Numbered from the stretch's first letter, positions 9,753-19,896 are shown. The stretch: DNA of 64,000 bases from Siphonodentalium dalli (GCA_032622095.1 CP136061.1:4086505-4150504), one strand, 5' to 3'. Made by a program: numbers and translations. The notes: generated by a model from the letters alone, not told the origin.

Positions 9753-10497
9753 CTGTGAACAGAGTAAAAATATTTTAAGTATTAGTATTTTATATAGTTT
9801 TCTTGTAAGTATATATTGTATGCCTGTATAGTGTTAAATGTAACTGTTTGCTAGCAATCTATCTGGGAGATTGATCAGATCTCCAAACTATCCATCTGCC
9901 AAACCGTTATATCCTTTAGTCAGTTACCACGCTATTCCTAATTGTGGTTACATATGGAAATGCATTTATGATAGTGAATGATGAATATAAGTATGATTTC
10001 TTATTTTGTTATTATTTAGCATAATTATTTTTAACTACCATTTTACACCAGCCGTTATATATAGGGGCTTTTGCAAAGGGAGATAGTTAAAATGACCAAG
10101 GTCACACTCCATAAATATGATAGATGTTAACTTTCCCAATTACATTTAACCCCACCAGTTTAATTGGTGCCAAGGTTTCGAAAACTCAATTACAAATGCC
10201 CTTATTATTTAAAAATAGGTTACTGCAACAGGGAAAGGAAAAATGAAAAACAAAAATTATATGTGTTTTTGCAAAAAGTATGGAGCCTCATAAGGTATAC
10301 CTCCCTATGTAAAAGTTCTTTACATAGAAAAGAAGTGAAGAAAAAGGAGTGGCGACATACAGAAAAAGCCAACCTACTTACTAATGGAGTACTGTTAAAA
10401 TCGGTAATGGTCAGTATATATCAACTTTAAATCTACGTTTCCTAGACAATAGTAAGGAAAATAGGAAAAACGGGAAAGGAACAGCACAGAAAAGTGT
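9753..10497. other. Spacer between pol tail and env
   Basis: No domain recognised on either strand. A plus-strand open frame at 10164-10430 is Lys-rich low-complexity sequence without support. The env splice acceptor tract lies at its left edge. Confidence 0.4.
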
Positions 10498-11200
10498 TTA
10501 GACCTCCATGGGTGATGGCTGATCTCCGGCTACTGGAGTAACATCGTCCACTACGTCTGATGCAGCAGTGAGGTAACCCTTAAAATCATTGAGTGACTGA
10601 GCATGATCGAACCCTGCCGACTCAGTGTCATCAGAACTCGTACCTGCTATATCATTAATGAGGAGAGGTTTAAGTGGCAGCAATTCCGTATCTGAGTTTA
10701 ATTGAGGCTGAACGTATTTAGTAGCCCTTAACGTTTTAGCTAGATCCATTAAAGGAATATTTCCATCATCTGTAAAATTATTATGTTTATTTTTATACCT
10801 CTTAGCAAGACATGCTAAAGGCATGTTTTCTTCGGAATCAGAGGAGTCTGGAGAACTAGGAGGCACATCATAGTGTTGAGCTCGTACTGCGTGACCTTTA
10901 TCCTCTTTAGTGGGCACTTGACAATCAAGTGGAGCCCTACATAAATGCTCTGCATGACATTTAGTTTCATAGCCAGTGAGTTGATTACGAATACCATAAC
11001 TCACTGGTGAAGTTTTAGCAGTGACCCGATAATGTGGTAACCATTTTGTAGCTAGTTTATTTCTGGTTCAATTATCCTTATAATAAACCGGATCACCAAC
11101 TTCATAACTAATATCCTTAGCATTTTTATAAGCGTATTGCTTTTGACGCTTCTTAAAAGATTTTAAGTGTCTATGCACTAATCAAAATGATCGATGCATT
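10498..11200 (-). pseudogene. Integrase C-terminal domain and acidic Pol tail
   Basis: The upper part reads through the GPY/F-type C-terminal domain of a Gypsy integrase: GDPVYYKDN, an in-frame TGA at 11070-11068, then KWLPHYRVTAKTSPVSYGIR and NQLTGYETKCHAEHL. The last motif is typical of the end of metavirid integrases. It is followed by ~150 residues rich in Asp, Ser and Pro (SSPDSSDSEENMPL) of unknown function, ending at the stop at 10498. The domain positions DNA for integration; the stop makes this copy defective. Confidence 0.75.
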
Positions 11201-11252
11201 TCTTTAAGGGCAACTTTATGAATGTCGTCACCCATCTACTTCTTATGTGGTT

Positions 11253-11740
11253 TTAACAAGTTATCCAATGGTAATACGGATCTCGGTTATACAACAGATA
11301 AAATGGCGGATATTTAGTTGATTCGTTCACATTAAATCTAATAGATGCTAGAGTTTGATTAAGATGGAGATCCCATACTTCTAACTGATTTTCTATTAGT
11401 TTGGACAGAACATCATGGAGCATCTTATGAAATCGTTCTACTCGAGCATTCGCTTGTGGGTGATAGAACGAAGTTCTGACATGGGAAATATTTAATTCCT
11501 TTAAAACATATTGCATAATTTGATTACAATTTTCAGATCCATCGTCGGTTAGGAGTTCTAAGGGTCCAGAATAGTGTGGAAAGATTTGATCCATTAATAA
11601 TTGTGCTAGTATTTGAGCGGTCTTATCTGGAATTGCGAAACATTCAGGACAACCACTATACAAATCAATGAATGTGGTGATGTACTTGTTACCTCAGAGC
11701 GTAGTTGTATAGGGTCCAGAAAGATCTGATCCTATTTTGG
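11253..11740 (-). pseudogene. Integrase catalytic core
   Basis: Contains the DDE core: the first Asp in KIGSDLSGPY, a stop codon at 11696-11694 shortly after, TFIDLYSGCPECFAIPDKTA, the second Asp in LLTDDGSE, and the Glu in YHPQANARVERFHKMLHDVL. Order and spacing match Ty3/Gypsy integrases. The core inserts the element's DNA into the genome. The stop and the shift to the zinc-binding frame mean it is not functional. Confidence 0.85.
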
Positions 11741-11962
11741 CGAATGGATATGGAAAGATACCGTGTCTTGCAAGGGAGGTTTAATTTCCTTAAGATTTCT
11801 ACTTTTATAAATAATGCAAGTATCACAGTGTTGATAAATATCTTTATATAAATTCTTCCAATATTTTAATTTGAAGGAGGGGAACATTTTATCTGTCTCG
11901 ACATGCCCATTATTATTGTGATACTGTTGTAATATGATGCTTGAAGATGCTGAGGAATGCAT
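11732..11962 (-). pseudogene. Integrase zinc-binding (HHCC) domain
   Basis: A 76-codon frame with an H-x4-H pair (HNNNGH), a conserved aromatic helix (KLKYWKNLYKDIYQHC) and a C-x2-C pair (CDTC). This is the N-terminal integrase domain that promotes multimerisation. The end of this frame (PPLQDTVSF) continues in another frame into the catalytic core, so there is an indel near 11740. Confidence 0.75.
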
Positions 11963-12066
11963 ATTCTAAGTTTAGGATCATCTTTGGCATCACTAATGTA
12001 ATGCAATATGCCTTGTATTATGATATATTTATCCCAAATAGATGGTGGTGGTTTAGAACTATTGTG

Positions 12067-12378
12067 TTATTTCTTAAATTCGACTATGTCTTCATCCTTG
12101 TCCTGTTCAACACCCATGTTATAACCAGGTATCTGTAGATTAGCCATTGTAGGTAATTCATTATCAGATATCTCACAAGCAACAGAGTCTTTAGGGTTAA
12201 ATTTGTTAGAGTTTAACGTTGCTATTTTATAAGCTTTATTACTTATGTCATGTTCTTCCTGCTCAGTGTTAGTGGTGTCTTTGACATCATTAAGTGGTAT
12301 GTGTGAGAGCATATCAGCACAAAAGTTTAGTCGTCCAGGTATATATTCTATTTTACAGTTATAACCAGTTATATCCAA
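12067..12378 (-). pseudogene. RNase H C-terminus and tether to integrase
   Basis: Begins with the characteristic end of Gypsy RNase H (YNCKIEYIPGRLNFCADMLS, then HIP), followed by ~75 polar residues linking to integrase. It overlaps the preceding RT/RNase H frame by ten bases in a different frame, so the two are separated by an indel near 12370-12400. Confidence 0.75.
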
Positions 12379-13025
12379 TACCCATTTTTGTAACTTTTTG
12401 TTTGAACTAAATGGACCATTGAGTTAGTATTATAATGTGTATGGTCTGTTTTTATAATGAAATGTGCATTACTTAAATAATGATGAAACTTCTTAAGTGC
12501 ATAATGAATTGCAAAACATTCTTTTTCAATGGTCGCCCATCGTTGTTGAGTATCACTTAATTTATGTGATAAATAATAGATTGGTTTTTCTTCTGCCAGG
12601 TGTAAGTTAACTAGATGTTCATCCTTGTCTAATGGTTGAGAAAGACAAGCGCCTACACAATTTTGACTAGCATCTGTATACAAAATGTATGGTTTATTTA
12701 TATCTGGGTAGCCTAAACAACCAATGGTGGTTAACCCATTTTTAAGGGCATCAGAGCTTCTTTGACACTCTGGTGTCCATTTAAATGTAGCATATTTTAT
12801 TGTTAATGCAATTAGTGATATAGCAATGGAGCTAAACGAATGTATAAACCTACGATAGTAACCTACCATTCCAATAAAAGAATGTATGCCATGGACAGTA
12901 GTAGGCGGAGCTAAGTTACAAATTATTTCAACTTTCTTCATGTCTGGTTTAACTCTATTTTCATTTATCACAAAGCCAAGATAGTTTGTTTGATTTTTAA
13001 AGAAGCTGCATTTCTTTATTTTCAT
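12369..13025 (-). pseudogene. Reverse transcriptase thumb and RNase H
   Basis: A 218-codon frame on the minus strand. It starts in the RT thumb (KCSFFKNQTNYLGFVINENR), passes the connection (GMVGYYRRFIHSFSSIA) and enters RNase H with its acidic residues visible: Asp in ILYTDASQN, Glu in TIEKECFAIHYAL and Asp in IIKTDHT. RT copies the genomic RNA into DNA and RNase H removes the RNA strand. The frame is offset from the palm upstream by an indel near 13030. Confidence 0.85.
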
Positions 13026-13560
13026 TTTTTAGATTATGGTCGCGCAGGCGATCAAATACATTTTGAATATGTTGAAGATGATCTTTTGTATTCTTGCTAA
13101 ATATTAAAATATCGTCTAAGTAGGCCAAAGCATAGTCTTGCATACCACCTAAGACTACACCCATAAGCTCTTGAAACAGCTAAGGGGCGTCTACAAGTCC
13201 AAAAGGCATAACCTTAAAGGAATATTGACCTTTGTGACACACGAATCTACTTTTTTCTTGAGCAGCTTCATCTAATTTTATCTGCCAATAGCCACTCTTA
13301 TAAGATCTAGTGCTGAGAAGATTCTTGACCCATTTAATGAGTTTAAAAGGCCATCTATGACAGAAAGAGGCCAACTAACTATTTTTATTATTGCATTGAG
13401 CCTCCGAAAGTCAACAGAGAAGCGTTGTGATCTTCTTCCTTGCCTACTAATAAGCAAGGGAAAGCCCAAGGTCACCTTGACCTTTTGATGACCCCAGATT
13501 CTAGCATATCATCTACTGCGTTATCCATAATTTGTCGTTTTTGGAGTGGTACACGATCGG
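13026..13560 (-). pseudogene. Reverse transcriptase fingers and palm
   Basis: Visible on the minus strand in at least two frames. An N-terminal block lies near 13480 (SGVIKRSRSP, PLLISRQGRRSQRFSVDFRR), then IFSALDL, a frameshift, SGYWQIKLDEAAQEKSRFVC and YSFKVMPFGL. The catalytic tetrad YLDD is intact at 13111-13122 within ALAYLDDILIFSKN. The motifs are in the canonical order for Ty3/Gypsy RT. Frame changes near 13300-13320 and 13180 make it a broken copy. Confidence 0.85.
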
Positions 13561-13800
13561 GTTTCATTTTAATCGGAGTTTATCCCTGTGTATTTATTGA
13601 CATTTTAACTGTATCAGTAAACTGTAATTGAGCATCATTGGCTGCAAACAAATCTTCATTTTGAATACTGAGTGTTTTATTAAATCCATCATTTGGTGCA
13701 TCTATTCAATTTAATATGACTCTCCATTCTATCAATAATATTTTGTTTAAAGGATTACTATCCTCATGAAACAACAAAACTCTATCGGAAAGCCACCCCA
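13561..13800 (-). pseudogene. Pol segment leading into RT
   Basis: Minus-strand frames with stops encode DRVLLFHEDSNPL, NEDLFAANDAQLQFTDTVKM and a piece before the RT fingers (RVPLQKRQIMDNAV). The last corresponds to the conserved region just upstream of Gypsy RT. The recognisable protein stops at about 13800, where the foreign 2-kb segment begins. Confidence 0.55.
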
Positions 13801-13910
13801 TTGTGATCACAATGATCCAAGTCCCATAAAAATCGCGTAATAAATAAGCCGAGAAATAAATAAATAATACCACCACCGGTTGTCGGCTATCTCCGTCGCA
13901 AAACCTCGCA

Positions 13911-13918
13911 TGACGTCA
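13911..13918. promoter_or_regulatory. Consensus CRE site
   Basis: A perfect TGACGTCA lies between 6-bp inverted arms (CCTCGC and GCGAGG). It is about 50 bp upstream of a candidate start codon at 13966, the usual position for a CREB/ATF site in a promoter. Activity is not shown. Confidence 0.4.
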
Positions 13919-13965
13919 AGCGAGGTAAACTAATTAAAAACAGGGAATCGGAGTCGGAGTTAATT

Positions 13966-14041
13966 ATGTCTACCTATATGGCGATGGAAAATCCGGAATC
14001 GACATCAGCTGCAGGTACACATGGTGAATTGTCATCGCGCG
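13966..14041 (+). CDS. Candidate first exon inside the foreign segment
   Basis: An ATG followed by 25 codons (MSTYMAMENPESTSAAGTHG, then ELSSR) ends at a good donor, CGCG|GTGAGT, at 14042. Codons are GC-richer than the flanks, and a CRE lies just upstream. No downstream exon was found. It may be the first exon of a captured gene fragment, or chance. I do not recognise the protein. Confidence 0.25.
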
Positions 14042-14389
14042 GTGAGTTATCTTCACTTGTGATTTGTCTTAAGTGCTGTTTGGAAAGTTACGGTATTGTT
14101 TTGACAAAAAATATAGAGGGACGATTGAGCGGGGTAGATAACACTTTCGTATAAAGCTTATAAAAACACGAGCCGGCATGTGAACTTTATTCGGGTGCGT
14201 GTTCGCGATGTTGTTTTAATTTTCCGTATATATGCCCCGAGTGTCCCGTATTTACAATCATTCATTCATTCTAGTGACTCTCAGTTAGGCATATGCTGTA
14301 TTCATTTCCAAACGATGTTCGTTTACGTGACATTTGGCAGGATTTCTGTGGGAAACTCGTTGCGCAAAATCAGAAACCGATTACATATA

Positions 14390-14790
14390 CCAAATAAAGA
14401 GCGTTTAATTTGACGAGTCAGTCATGGTTACGAATACATACAATTGCAGTTAAAGTGGGGAGTATGTTGATGAATAATTCACGATGACAACTATTCTAAG
14501 TCCCCATTTCCTTCACCATGGCTCAATAAAGAGCGTTCCATGTTAAGAGTTTTCCTAATATGGTACGAATAAAAAGAGTTTAATAAAGCGGAAATTGCTA
14601 TGACAATGATGGAAGGATATATAAAGCATGCATATCGGAAGTTCATGTACATGTATTGACCTGTATTGTTGTAATCAGTAAACAATCACTAGAACAACTG
14701 TTCTAAGTCGAGTCCCTTTACCTTGACACAATAAAGAGCGGTCACTATTACGATATATTGCGAATAAAGAGCACTTGAATATGTGATTCA
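14390..14790 (+). repeat. Short diverged tandem duplication with ATAAAGAGC motif
   Basis: The phrase TTCTAAGT...CAATAAAGAGCG...GCGAATAAAGAGC recurs. AATAAAGAGC occurs near 14395, 14526, 14730 and 14764, and a reverse copy (GCTCTTTATTG) lies near 15226. The two main copies, about 14490-14690 and 14698-14790, are ~205 bp apart and diverged. Confidence 0.45.
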
Positions 14791-15642
14791 ATATTAAACC
14801 GGATTATTATCCCTCCTTCAAAAAGTGTTATATATGATTGGGTGTTTAAACGAACCACGGCGAACATTTATATATTTTATAACCCTATTGTTATGCGTAA
14901 TTGACACATAGAGGTCGAATTATGACCTGGATATTCAATAGACCGCATCGCTAGAGTGCTAATTTTATAGGCCAATAACCATGCATAGATGCAGTGAATT
15001 TCCATCAGTGACAGTCGGCTAGATTGTTTTGGGGTGGGGGAAGCAATATTCCGAAATATATATAAACACCATATTGCCCAAATATATACATGATTCATAA
15101 CCAAGGAAAAATGAACTTATCATATCATATTGGTAATGAATGACTTGATTATAATTGATTAAATCCGACAGCAATAAACCAATTTTGTGTTGTTTTACCG
15201 CGTTACGATAAATTAAAACGAAAGCTCTTTATTGACACACGACTAATGGCATCTGGAAATTTGAATGTTTACGAGATGATAATTGCCTAATAACTGTGCA
15301 AGTCTTCGCGTATATATGCAATCGTGATATGCATATATAATATAACTTGGACTATTCCGGTAACGAAAAAATATATATAAACACGAGCACGCGTTTATAT
15401 ATAGATAAATGCGCGCAAAACTGAATAATATACGGGCATGGCTTTATAGTAACAACACATCGCGATACATATAATAATAGTAATAATAACACGATAAAGA
15501 CATTTAATTACGAGAAAGGCGATGTTTTCGGCGAAGTTTTGCATTCGCAGTGTGATAACGCGACAATCTTCAAAGGCCGCGATCGACTACATGCAAACTT
15601 AAAATACCGCCGTCGCGTATCTATGCGTTGTCAATGAGTTAC

Positions 15643-15712
15643 CACGTGATCGATCACGTGCTATGCTTCTGTTTACATGTGACAATCACGTGATCGGGCT
15701 GATGATCACGTG
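15643..15712. promoter_or_regulatory. Cluster of four CACGTG E-boxes
   Basis: CACGTG occurs at 15643, 15655, 15687 and 15707, three of them within GATCACGTGATC-like palindromic contexts. Four perfect copies in 70 bp are far more than chance for this composition. bHLH-type factors bind this site; no downstream gene could be assigned. Confidence 0.45.
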
Positions 15713-15757
15713 ACTTCGTCTACAACAAAATCTTCGGCTAACTTCGGAATTTTTTTT

Positions 15758-15779
15758 AATCGTTATAAAAATAACGATT
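15758..15779. other. Perfect 9-bp hairpin
   Basis: AATCGTTAT, an AAAA loop, then ATAACGATT, close to the right end of the foreign segment. It may be part of a terminal structure. Confidence 0.4.
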
Positions 15780-15818
15780 GGCGGCCGAATATTAGATTAT
15801 ATGCGCCCAATGGACATT

Positions 15819-16073
15819 TTATATATATATTATCGGTATATTGAAAGAAAATAATATTGTTTTTTCAGGACCGTATTCCTTTAAGTAGTTTTGGTAGTTT
15901 GTTAATTCTGAAGAAGTGTGGATTTCATTCATTTCATTTTGATGAACTGATTCCACTTGTCCAACTATACATCCTCTTTTGAGTTTATAAACTTTATCTG
16001 TTTCATTAACTATTAACACTGTTAATGTTTTCTTGGAAGTCTGGCCTATTTCAGTTATGGAGTCATTTATCAT
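15819..16073 (-). pseudogene. Pol linker between protease and RT
   Basis: An 84-codon minus-strand frame containing KKTLTVLIVNETDKVYKLKR and GCIVGQVESV. This matches the small beta domain that follows the protease in Gypsy polyproteins (a valine-rich strand, N-x-T, then a KRG-type turn). The last recognisable residues (EYGPEKTILF) lie near 15860, beyond which the foreign segment starts. Confidence 0.6.
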
Positions 16074-16177
16074 TAGTCCCGGTTGCTGCGATATAAATCC
16101 ATTATCTATTGAGGTGACTTGAGGTAAGGTGAATTAAACAAATCACAACAACCACCTACTATATTTACGGAACTTAA

Positions 16178-16560
16178 TCAACAACTCTTTGGTTTTATAA
16201 CTGCTTCTGCTTTTAGACGGATTAGACAAGCAATTTGTGAGTCAGGAACCATAGGTACCAGCTTATGACCAATTCGAAGACATTGAAGATCGAAATAAAT
16301 CCTGACACAATTTCTTATCATCCAATCCGTTCCCAAGATTAAATTCCTAGAAACATTATCTACGACATAGAATGATTGACTGTTTAAGTCCATTCACTTT
16401 AAAGTTTTAGTTCACTTGACCTAAAACTTTTAATTGACCTCCAGTTACTGAGGACAAGTTTTCTATTTTCCTGTTCAATTTAGGCTTATCAGGTAAATTT
16501 TTATAAAGCCTATGACTTATTATTTAAACCTGAGCACCAGTATCTACCAGGCTTCTTAAA
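16178..16560 (-). pseudogene. Retroviral-type aspartic protease
   Basis: The catalytic DTG is intact on the minus strand at 16544-16536 within SLVDTGAQV. The C-terminal half is in a 71-codon frame (SFYVVDNVSRNLILGTDWMI), whose ILGTDW block is the second hallmark of the fold. A frame change separates the two halves near 16400-16450. The enzyme would cut the Gag-Pol polyprotein. The order, Gag zinc knuckle then protease then linker, is canonical. Confidence 0.75.
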
Positions 16561-16771
16561 CTTTGCTTACCTATGTATAAGATGATAATTGAAGGCACAC
16601 ATATGCCTGTTGACTCTATATTCTTTCCAGTTGATTGATTATGTTTAGAGGGTTAATGTGTTTTAAGTTGTGTTTATGTACTTCAGTGATATGTGATCCT
16701 TTGTTATCATGTAATTGTTTACTTTATTTAACCATTCTGTCTTTTCTTTTTGTTTTAAACTCTCCATGGGT

Positions 16772-17305
16772 CTAATAGAATGTTTTTAGTGTTTTAATTT
16801 TAGCCTGATTGGTTTTGATAAGTAATTCATACTTATCATTAGCCTCTATCAAAGTATTTTTTTCATTTCTGCAGGTTTTTGTACCATGTCGCCTAAGTGG
16901 GGCCTGAACAGCCTGTTTATGTTTATTTTTGAATTTAGTATCTAACTTTAACCTATCTTGGTTTGGTTTTGACTTCTTATTGTCTTCACTTATCTGCTGA
17001 TGACTACTTACCTGACCATCATTATACCTATTATCAGGGAACACAAACTTACCTTGGTGTTGCCTATTTTTATGTCCCTTTGATCTATTTGGTTTAGTAT
17101 ATTGCAATTGGCCTTGTTGAGAGTGCAATTCGAGATTGCGGTCACCTACTGACCTATCATGAATGGTTTTATCTAATGCTGCAGTGTGCTTTGGCAAGCT
17201 GCCAGAGTACAGTCCATTAATACTTTGTACATGGTATTTAGTGTTAGGATAACAGTTAGTTGCATTGTAAGCTGCGTATTTAGTTTGTTTCATGTTTAGC
17301 TTCAT
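16772..17305 (-). pseudogene. Basic, Lys/Gln/Asn-rich segment between Gag knuckle and protease
   Basis: A 177-codon minus-strand frame with many Lys, Gln, Asn and His residues and short repeats such as QQGQLQ. No domain is recognised. Its position after the nucleocapsid knuckle and before the protease suggests a Gag C-terminal or Gag-Pol linker region that binds nucleic acid. Confidence 0.5.
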
Positions 17306-17434
17306 TTTAGGTTTATATAGTTTGTCCAGTCTTTAGAGATATATACCAATTTTGTAATTTTTGTATTTTATTGTTTAGGCCGTTTTTAGTTCTATGGTTT
17401 ATAGTCTGCTTTGAGATCTGTGGCAAAACAAACT

Positions 17435-18240
17435 TTACAAGTTTTTTGCTGGGTTGGGCTTAAAGAAACATTGGGTTTCTCTATGGTTTCTATTCCTTCC
17501 ACAATATTTACAAAATTGAAGTGTAAACGGCTTCTCATTTTCTTTTGATTTTTGGATCGAATTTATTGGTTTTGTTTTAAATTGATTCTGTAACTGTGCT
17601 TGTCGTCCTATTAATTTGCAGAATGTACATTGTATGATTTTTGGAAAAATGTGGCCCACATCCATGGGTTCACATTCATCATCTTGAACTCTTGATTTTT
17701 GTTTTGGATATTTAAGCGCAAATCTCTTCTTGATATTAAATGTTCCCATAGCTATATTTGCTGCATTGTCAAGATTATTTGGATTTTCTCGTATTACTTT
17801 TAGTTTAAGGCTGTTATTCAACCCATCAACAAAATATCCCATTAATTGTGCATACACAGGGTTCATATCCAATTCTAGCAGTTGAAAAGCGTCATCTGCT
17901 ATCTGACGAATCATTTCTACATAGATATGAATATTCTCAGAGGGCAATTGTTTAATGGTCCTGAACATGGTTAATGCCTGCTGTGGGTCAGTGACATTAG
18001 CGAAATGAATTTTAAGCTGTTCTTTAATTCCATTCCATGTCGCTCGCGGGTGTTTATTTTTGAACCGTTGTAAATAATCTGTAATGGGGCCTCTAGTCCT
18101 TTGCAAAGCCACTAACCATTTTTCATTATCAGGAGTACCAATTACTTGACAGTACCGTTCTACTTGTTTAATAAATTCCTTGAATTTATTTCCATCACAC
18201 TCATAGACATCTTTGCGCTTTGTGCTGCAGTTGAGTCTTA
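17435..18240 (-). pseudogene. Gag capsid-like domain with zinc knuckle
   Basis: Open from the stop at 17435 up past 18112 (a GTG, not a true start) to about 18240. The helical region (KEFIKQVERYCQVIGTPDNE, LVALQRTRGPITDYL, GYFVDGLNNSLKLKVIRENP) matches Gypsy/retrotransposon Gag capsids. A knuckle near the end reads CKYCGRNRNHRETQC, that is C-x2-C-x5-H-x4-C, one residue longer than the usual spacing. A second, degenerate C-x2-C lies upstream (CTFC). Gag packages the RNA genome. The upstream end is displaced into other frames next to the MITE insertion. Confidence 0.8.
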
Positions 18241-18285
18241 ATTGCTTGAGCCTGTGCTGCCAAATTTTGATTTAATCCTTCAAAT

Positions 18286-18746
18286 TGTGACCCGCCATAT
18301 CAAATCAAGTCGTAAGTCGGGATTTTTTTTACCCTGTGCCAATGCATTCTCGTATATATGCGAGTCGACCATATGTCGCCTCGCATATATAAGAGAATGC
18401 ATTGGCCTAACAATTTTTTATCATTTTTTTTTAAATAAATGTTTCTTACAATGTTTAGGACATAAAATAAAAAACATCCATTACCCTGCAGGGAGCCCCA
18501 CACATATATAGAAGCATATAGAAGAGTGTCGTCTGCTCATGTTTGTCTGGGGCTCTGTATGGGAGAAATTATAAAATTGTTAAAGAATACAAGAAAAAAT
18601 TATTAAAATTGTAAAACATTGTTAGGCCAATGCATTCTCTTATATATGCGAGGCGACCTATGGTCGACTCGCATATATAAGAGAATGCATTGGCACAGGG
18701 TAAAATAAATCCCGATTTACGACTGGATTTGATATGGCGGGTCACA
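18286..18746. mobile_element. Foldback MITE with 128-bp inverted arms, inserted in gag
   Basis: Arms 18286-18413 and 18619-18746 are near-perfect reverse complements starting TGTGACCCGCCATATCAAAT. Each arm itself contains a ~67-bp hairpin (CCAATGCATTC...GAATGCATTGG). The 205-bp interior is AT-rich with TTGTTAAAGAATACAAG-type units. AAT flanks both ends as a possible 3-bp target duplication. Gag reading resumes on both sides. It encodes nothing and would need a transposase in trans. The retroelement was therefore in place before this insertion. Confidence 0.85.
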
Positions 18747-18749
18747 AAT

Positions 18750-19092
18750 GATGATTTAAGCCTTGTAAAACCATCCCCATTTGTTGATTCAAATTCATTT
18801 GAGGTGGGGCCTGTGCTTGAGCCTGAATATCTTCATTATCTTCGGGAAGGGGGCACATTTTGTATATTCTGTTGAGCCAGAAGGTGTGCTCTTAATCTCC
18901 TTCTTCCATTATGTTATGATATGATTTATAGAAATGAACGTGTGTGTTGGTTGGTTTAGCAAATGAACAATGATCAATATTCGTCCCAGGTTTCTTCAAT
19001 AGCAAACTGTTGAGCTGAGATTGTTTGTTTGAACGTTTCTGGAAATGGTGTGACTGACTGTGTGGGTTTATGTTCTTCCACGAGAGATTCTA
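18750..19092 (-). other. Gag-region sequence right of the MITE, broken
   Basis: The minus strand here reads short Gag-like stretches rich in Gln, Ala and Pro, with several stops and no motif to anchor them. It is a continuation of the Gag precursor between the N-terminal ORF and the capsid. Confidence 0.35.
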
Positions 19093-19769
19093 TTAAATAA
19101 TGTTTATACTGGCATATTTAATTGATTTTATTTCCAAGTTATTTGTTTGAAAAGTTATTAATTTTATGACTGCCAATTTTTTTCCTACTATATTTGGTTT
19201 ATTATATGTTCCTAATACTTCAGTTAATAGGATTAGATTATTACCAATGTCTTCCAGAACAGGTTTACACAAATTTTCAAAATTATTTCCACTTATTTTA
19301 GTCGATAAGCAACTTATAGGTTTTCTCAGAAACAATTTTCCAATTTGATATCCCTCTTCTTGAGATATTATCTTCTCGGACATATGTTGAATGTCTCAAA
19401 ACAATATTTCCAGCTAATCTGCTGTGAAATGTTTTGTTATGTATGTCAATCGTCCTTAAAAGGTCTCTTAACACACAATCCAAATTCCGATTGGTGCACA
19501 ATGTTTGTTTCGTTGGTCCAAATTATTTGAAACACGAGATGAATGAATTCGCTGTGCACAAATGCATGTTTAGGAAATCTACCTTCAATCACGTTTCCGT
19601 AACGTCTGCCTACTAATCTATGGAATCGTGGTTGAAGGAGCTCCACGTACTCTGTTAATGTTAAATTGAACAGATCGAAACAATCCGGCAAATAGCTCAT
19701 GTAGATACTTGCATGACGTGTAGGAATTGAAGCAAAATAACACCTTCTAAGTAACCCAGTAGTCCACAC
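19093..19769 (-). pseudogene. Gag-region N-terminal ORF in three overlapping frames
   Basis: Three minus-strand frames (19446-19769, 19298-19501, 19093-19383) abut at likely indels and read as one protein of about 225 residues: an N-terminal block (YLPDCFDLFNLTLTEYVELL), a basic middle (HSRLAGNIVLRHSTYVRED) and a C-terminal block (KPISCLSTKISGNNFENLC). It follows the leader and precedes the capsid, the place of a matrix-like Gag domain. I do not recognise the domain itself. Confidence 0.5.
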
Positions 19770-19854
19770 TGTCGACCCCGTGCCACGTGTGTCTATCTAT
19801 CGCTAATTGGTTATTACAACCACATAAAGGATTTGACATAGACAAAAGAAAAAG

Positions 19855-19864
19855 TACTCACCAA
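19855..19864 (-). promoter_or_regulatory. Leader splice donor of the retroelement
   Basis: Minus-strand TTG|GTGAGTA, close to the consensus donor, lies ~50 bp after the 5' LTR-like repeat and before the first ORF. In retroviruses and errantiviruses this position holds the major donor used to make the env message. A matching acceptor is present at 9753. Confidence 0.5.
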
Positions 19865-19872
19865 TATTTCCA

Positions 19873-19896
19873 GGCGAATCCGTATCACGCACACCA
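19873..19896 (-). promoter_or_regulatory. Candidate tRNA primer-binding site
   Basis: Minus-strand sequence beginning TGGTGTGCGTGATACGG and continuing GATTCG. TGG matches the CCA end, and GATTCG is nearly where the T-loop complement would fall. It starts ~17 nt inside the LTR end, farther than the usual 0-5 nt, so it is only a candidate. Confidence 0.3.

Larger units (their letters stand above)
13801..15830. other. ~2-kb foreign segment inserted between protease and RT
   Basis: Pol sequence is readable down to about 15840 and resumes at about 13800, but nothing between resembles a retroelement. The segment has a CRE-like site and a small exon-like ORF near its left end, a repeated ATAAAGAGC motif at 14.39-14.78 kb, several short TATATA stretches, and four CACGTG sites near its right end. 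A perfect 16-bp palindrome (CATTGTGATCACAATG) marks the left junction, and an (AT)n run the right one. No terminal inverted repeats or target duplication could be identified by eye. It may be a non-autonomous DNA element or a captured 5' gene fragment. Confidence 0.5.

Noticed and set aside
10164-10430. 88-codon plus-strand frame with many Lys residues
   Set aside because: It lies inside the antisense retroelement between pol and env, has no domain and is compositionally biased.
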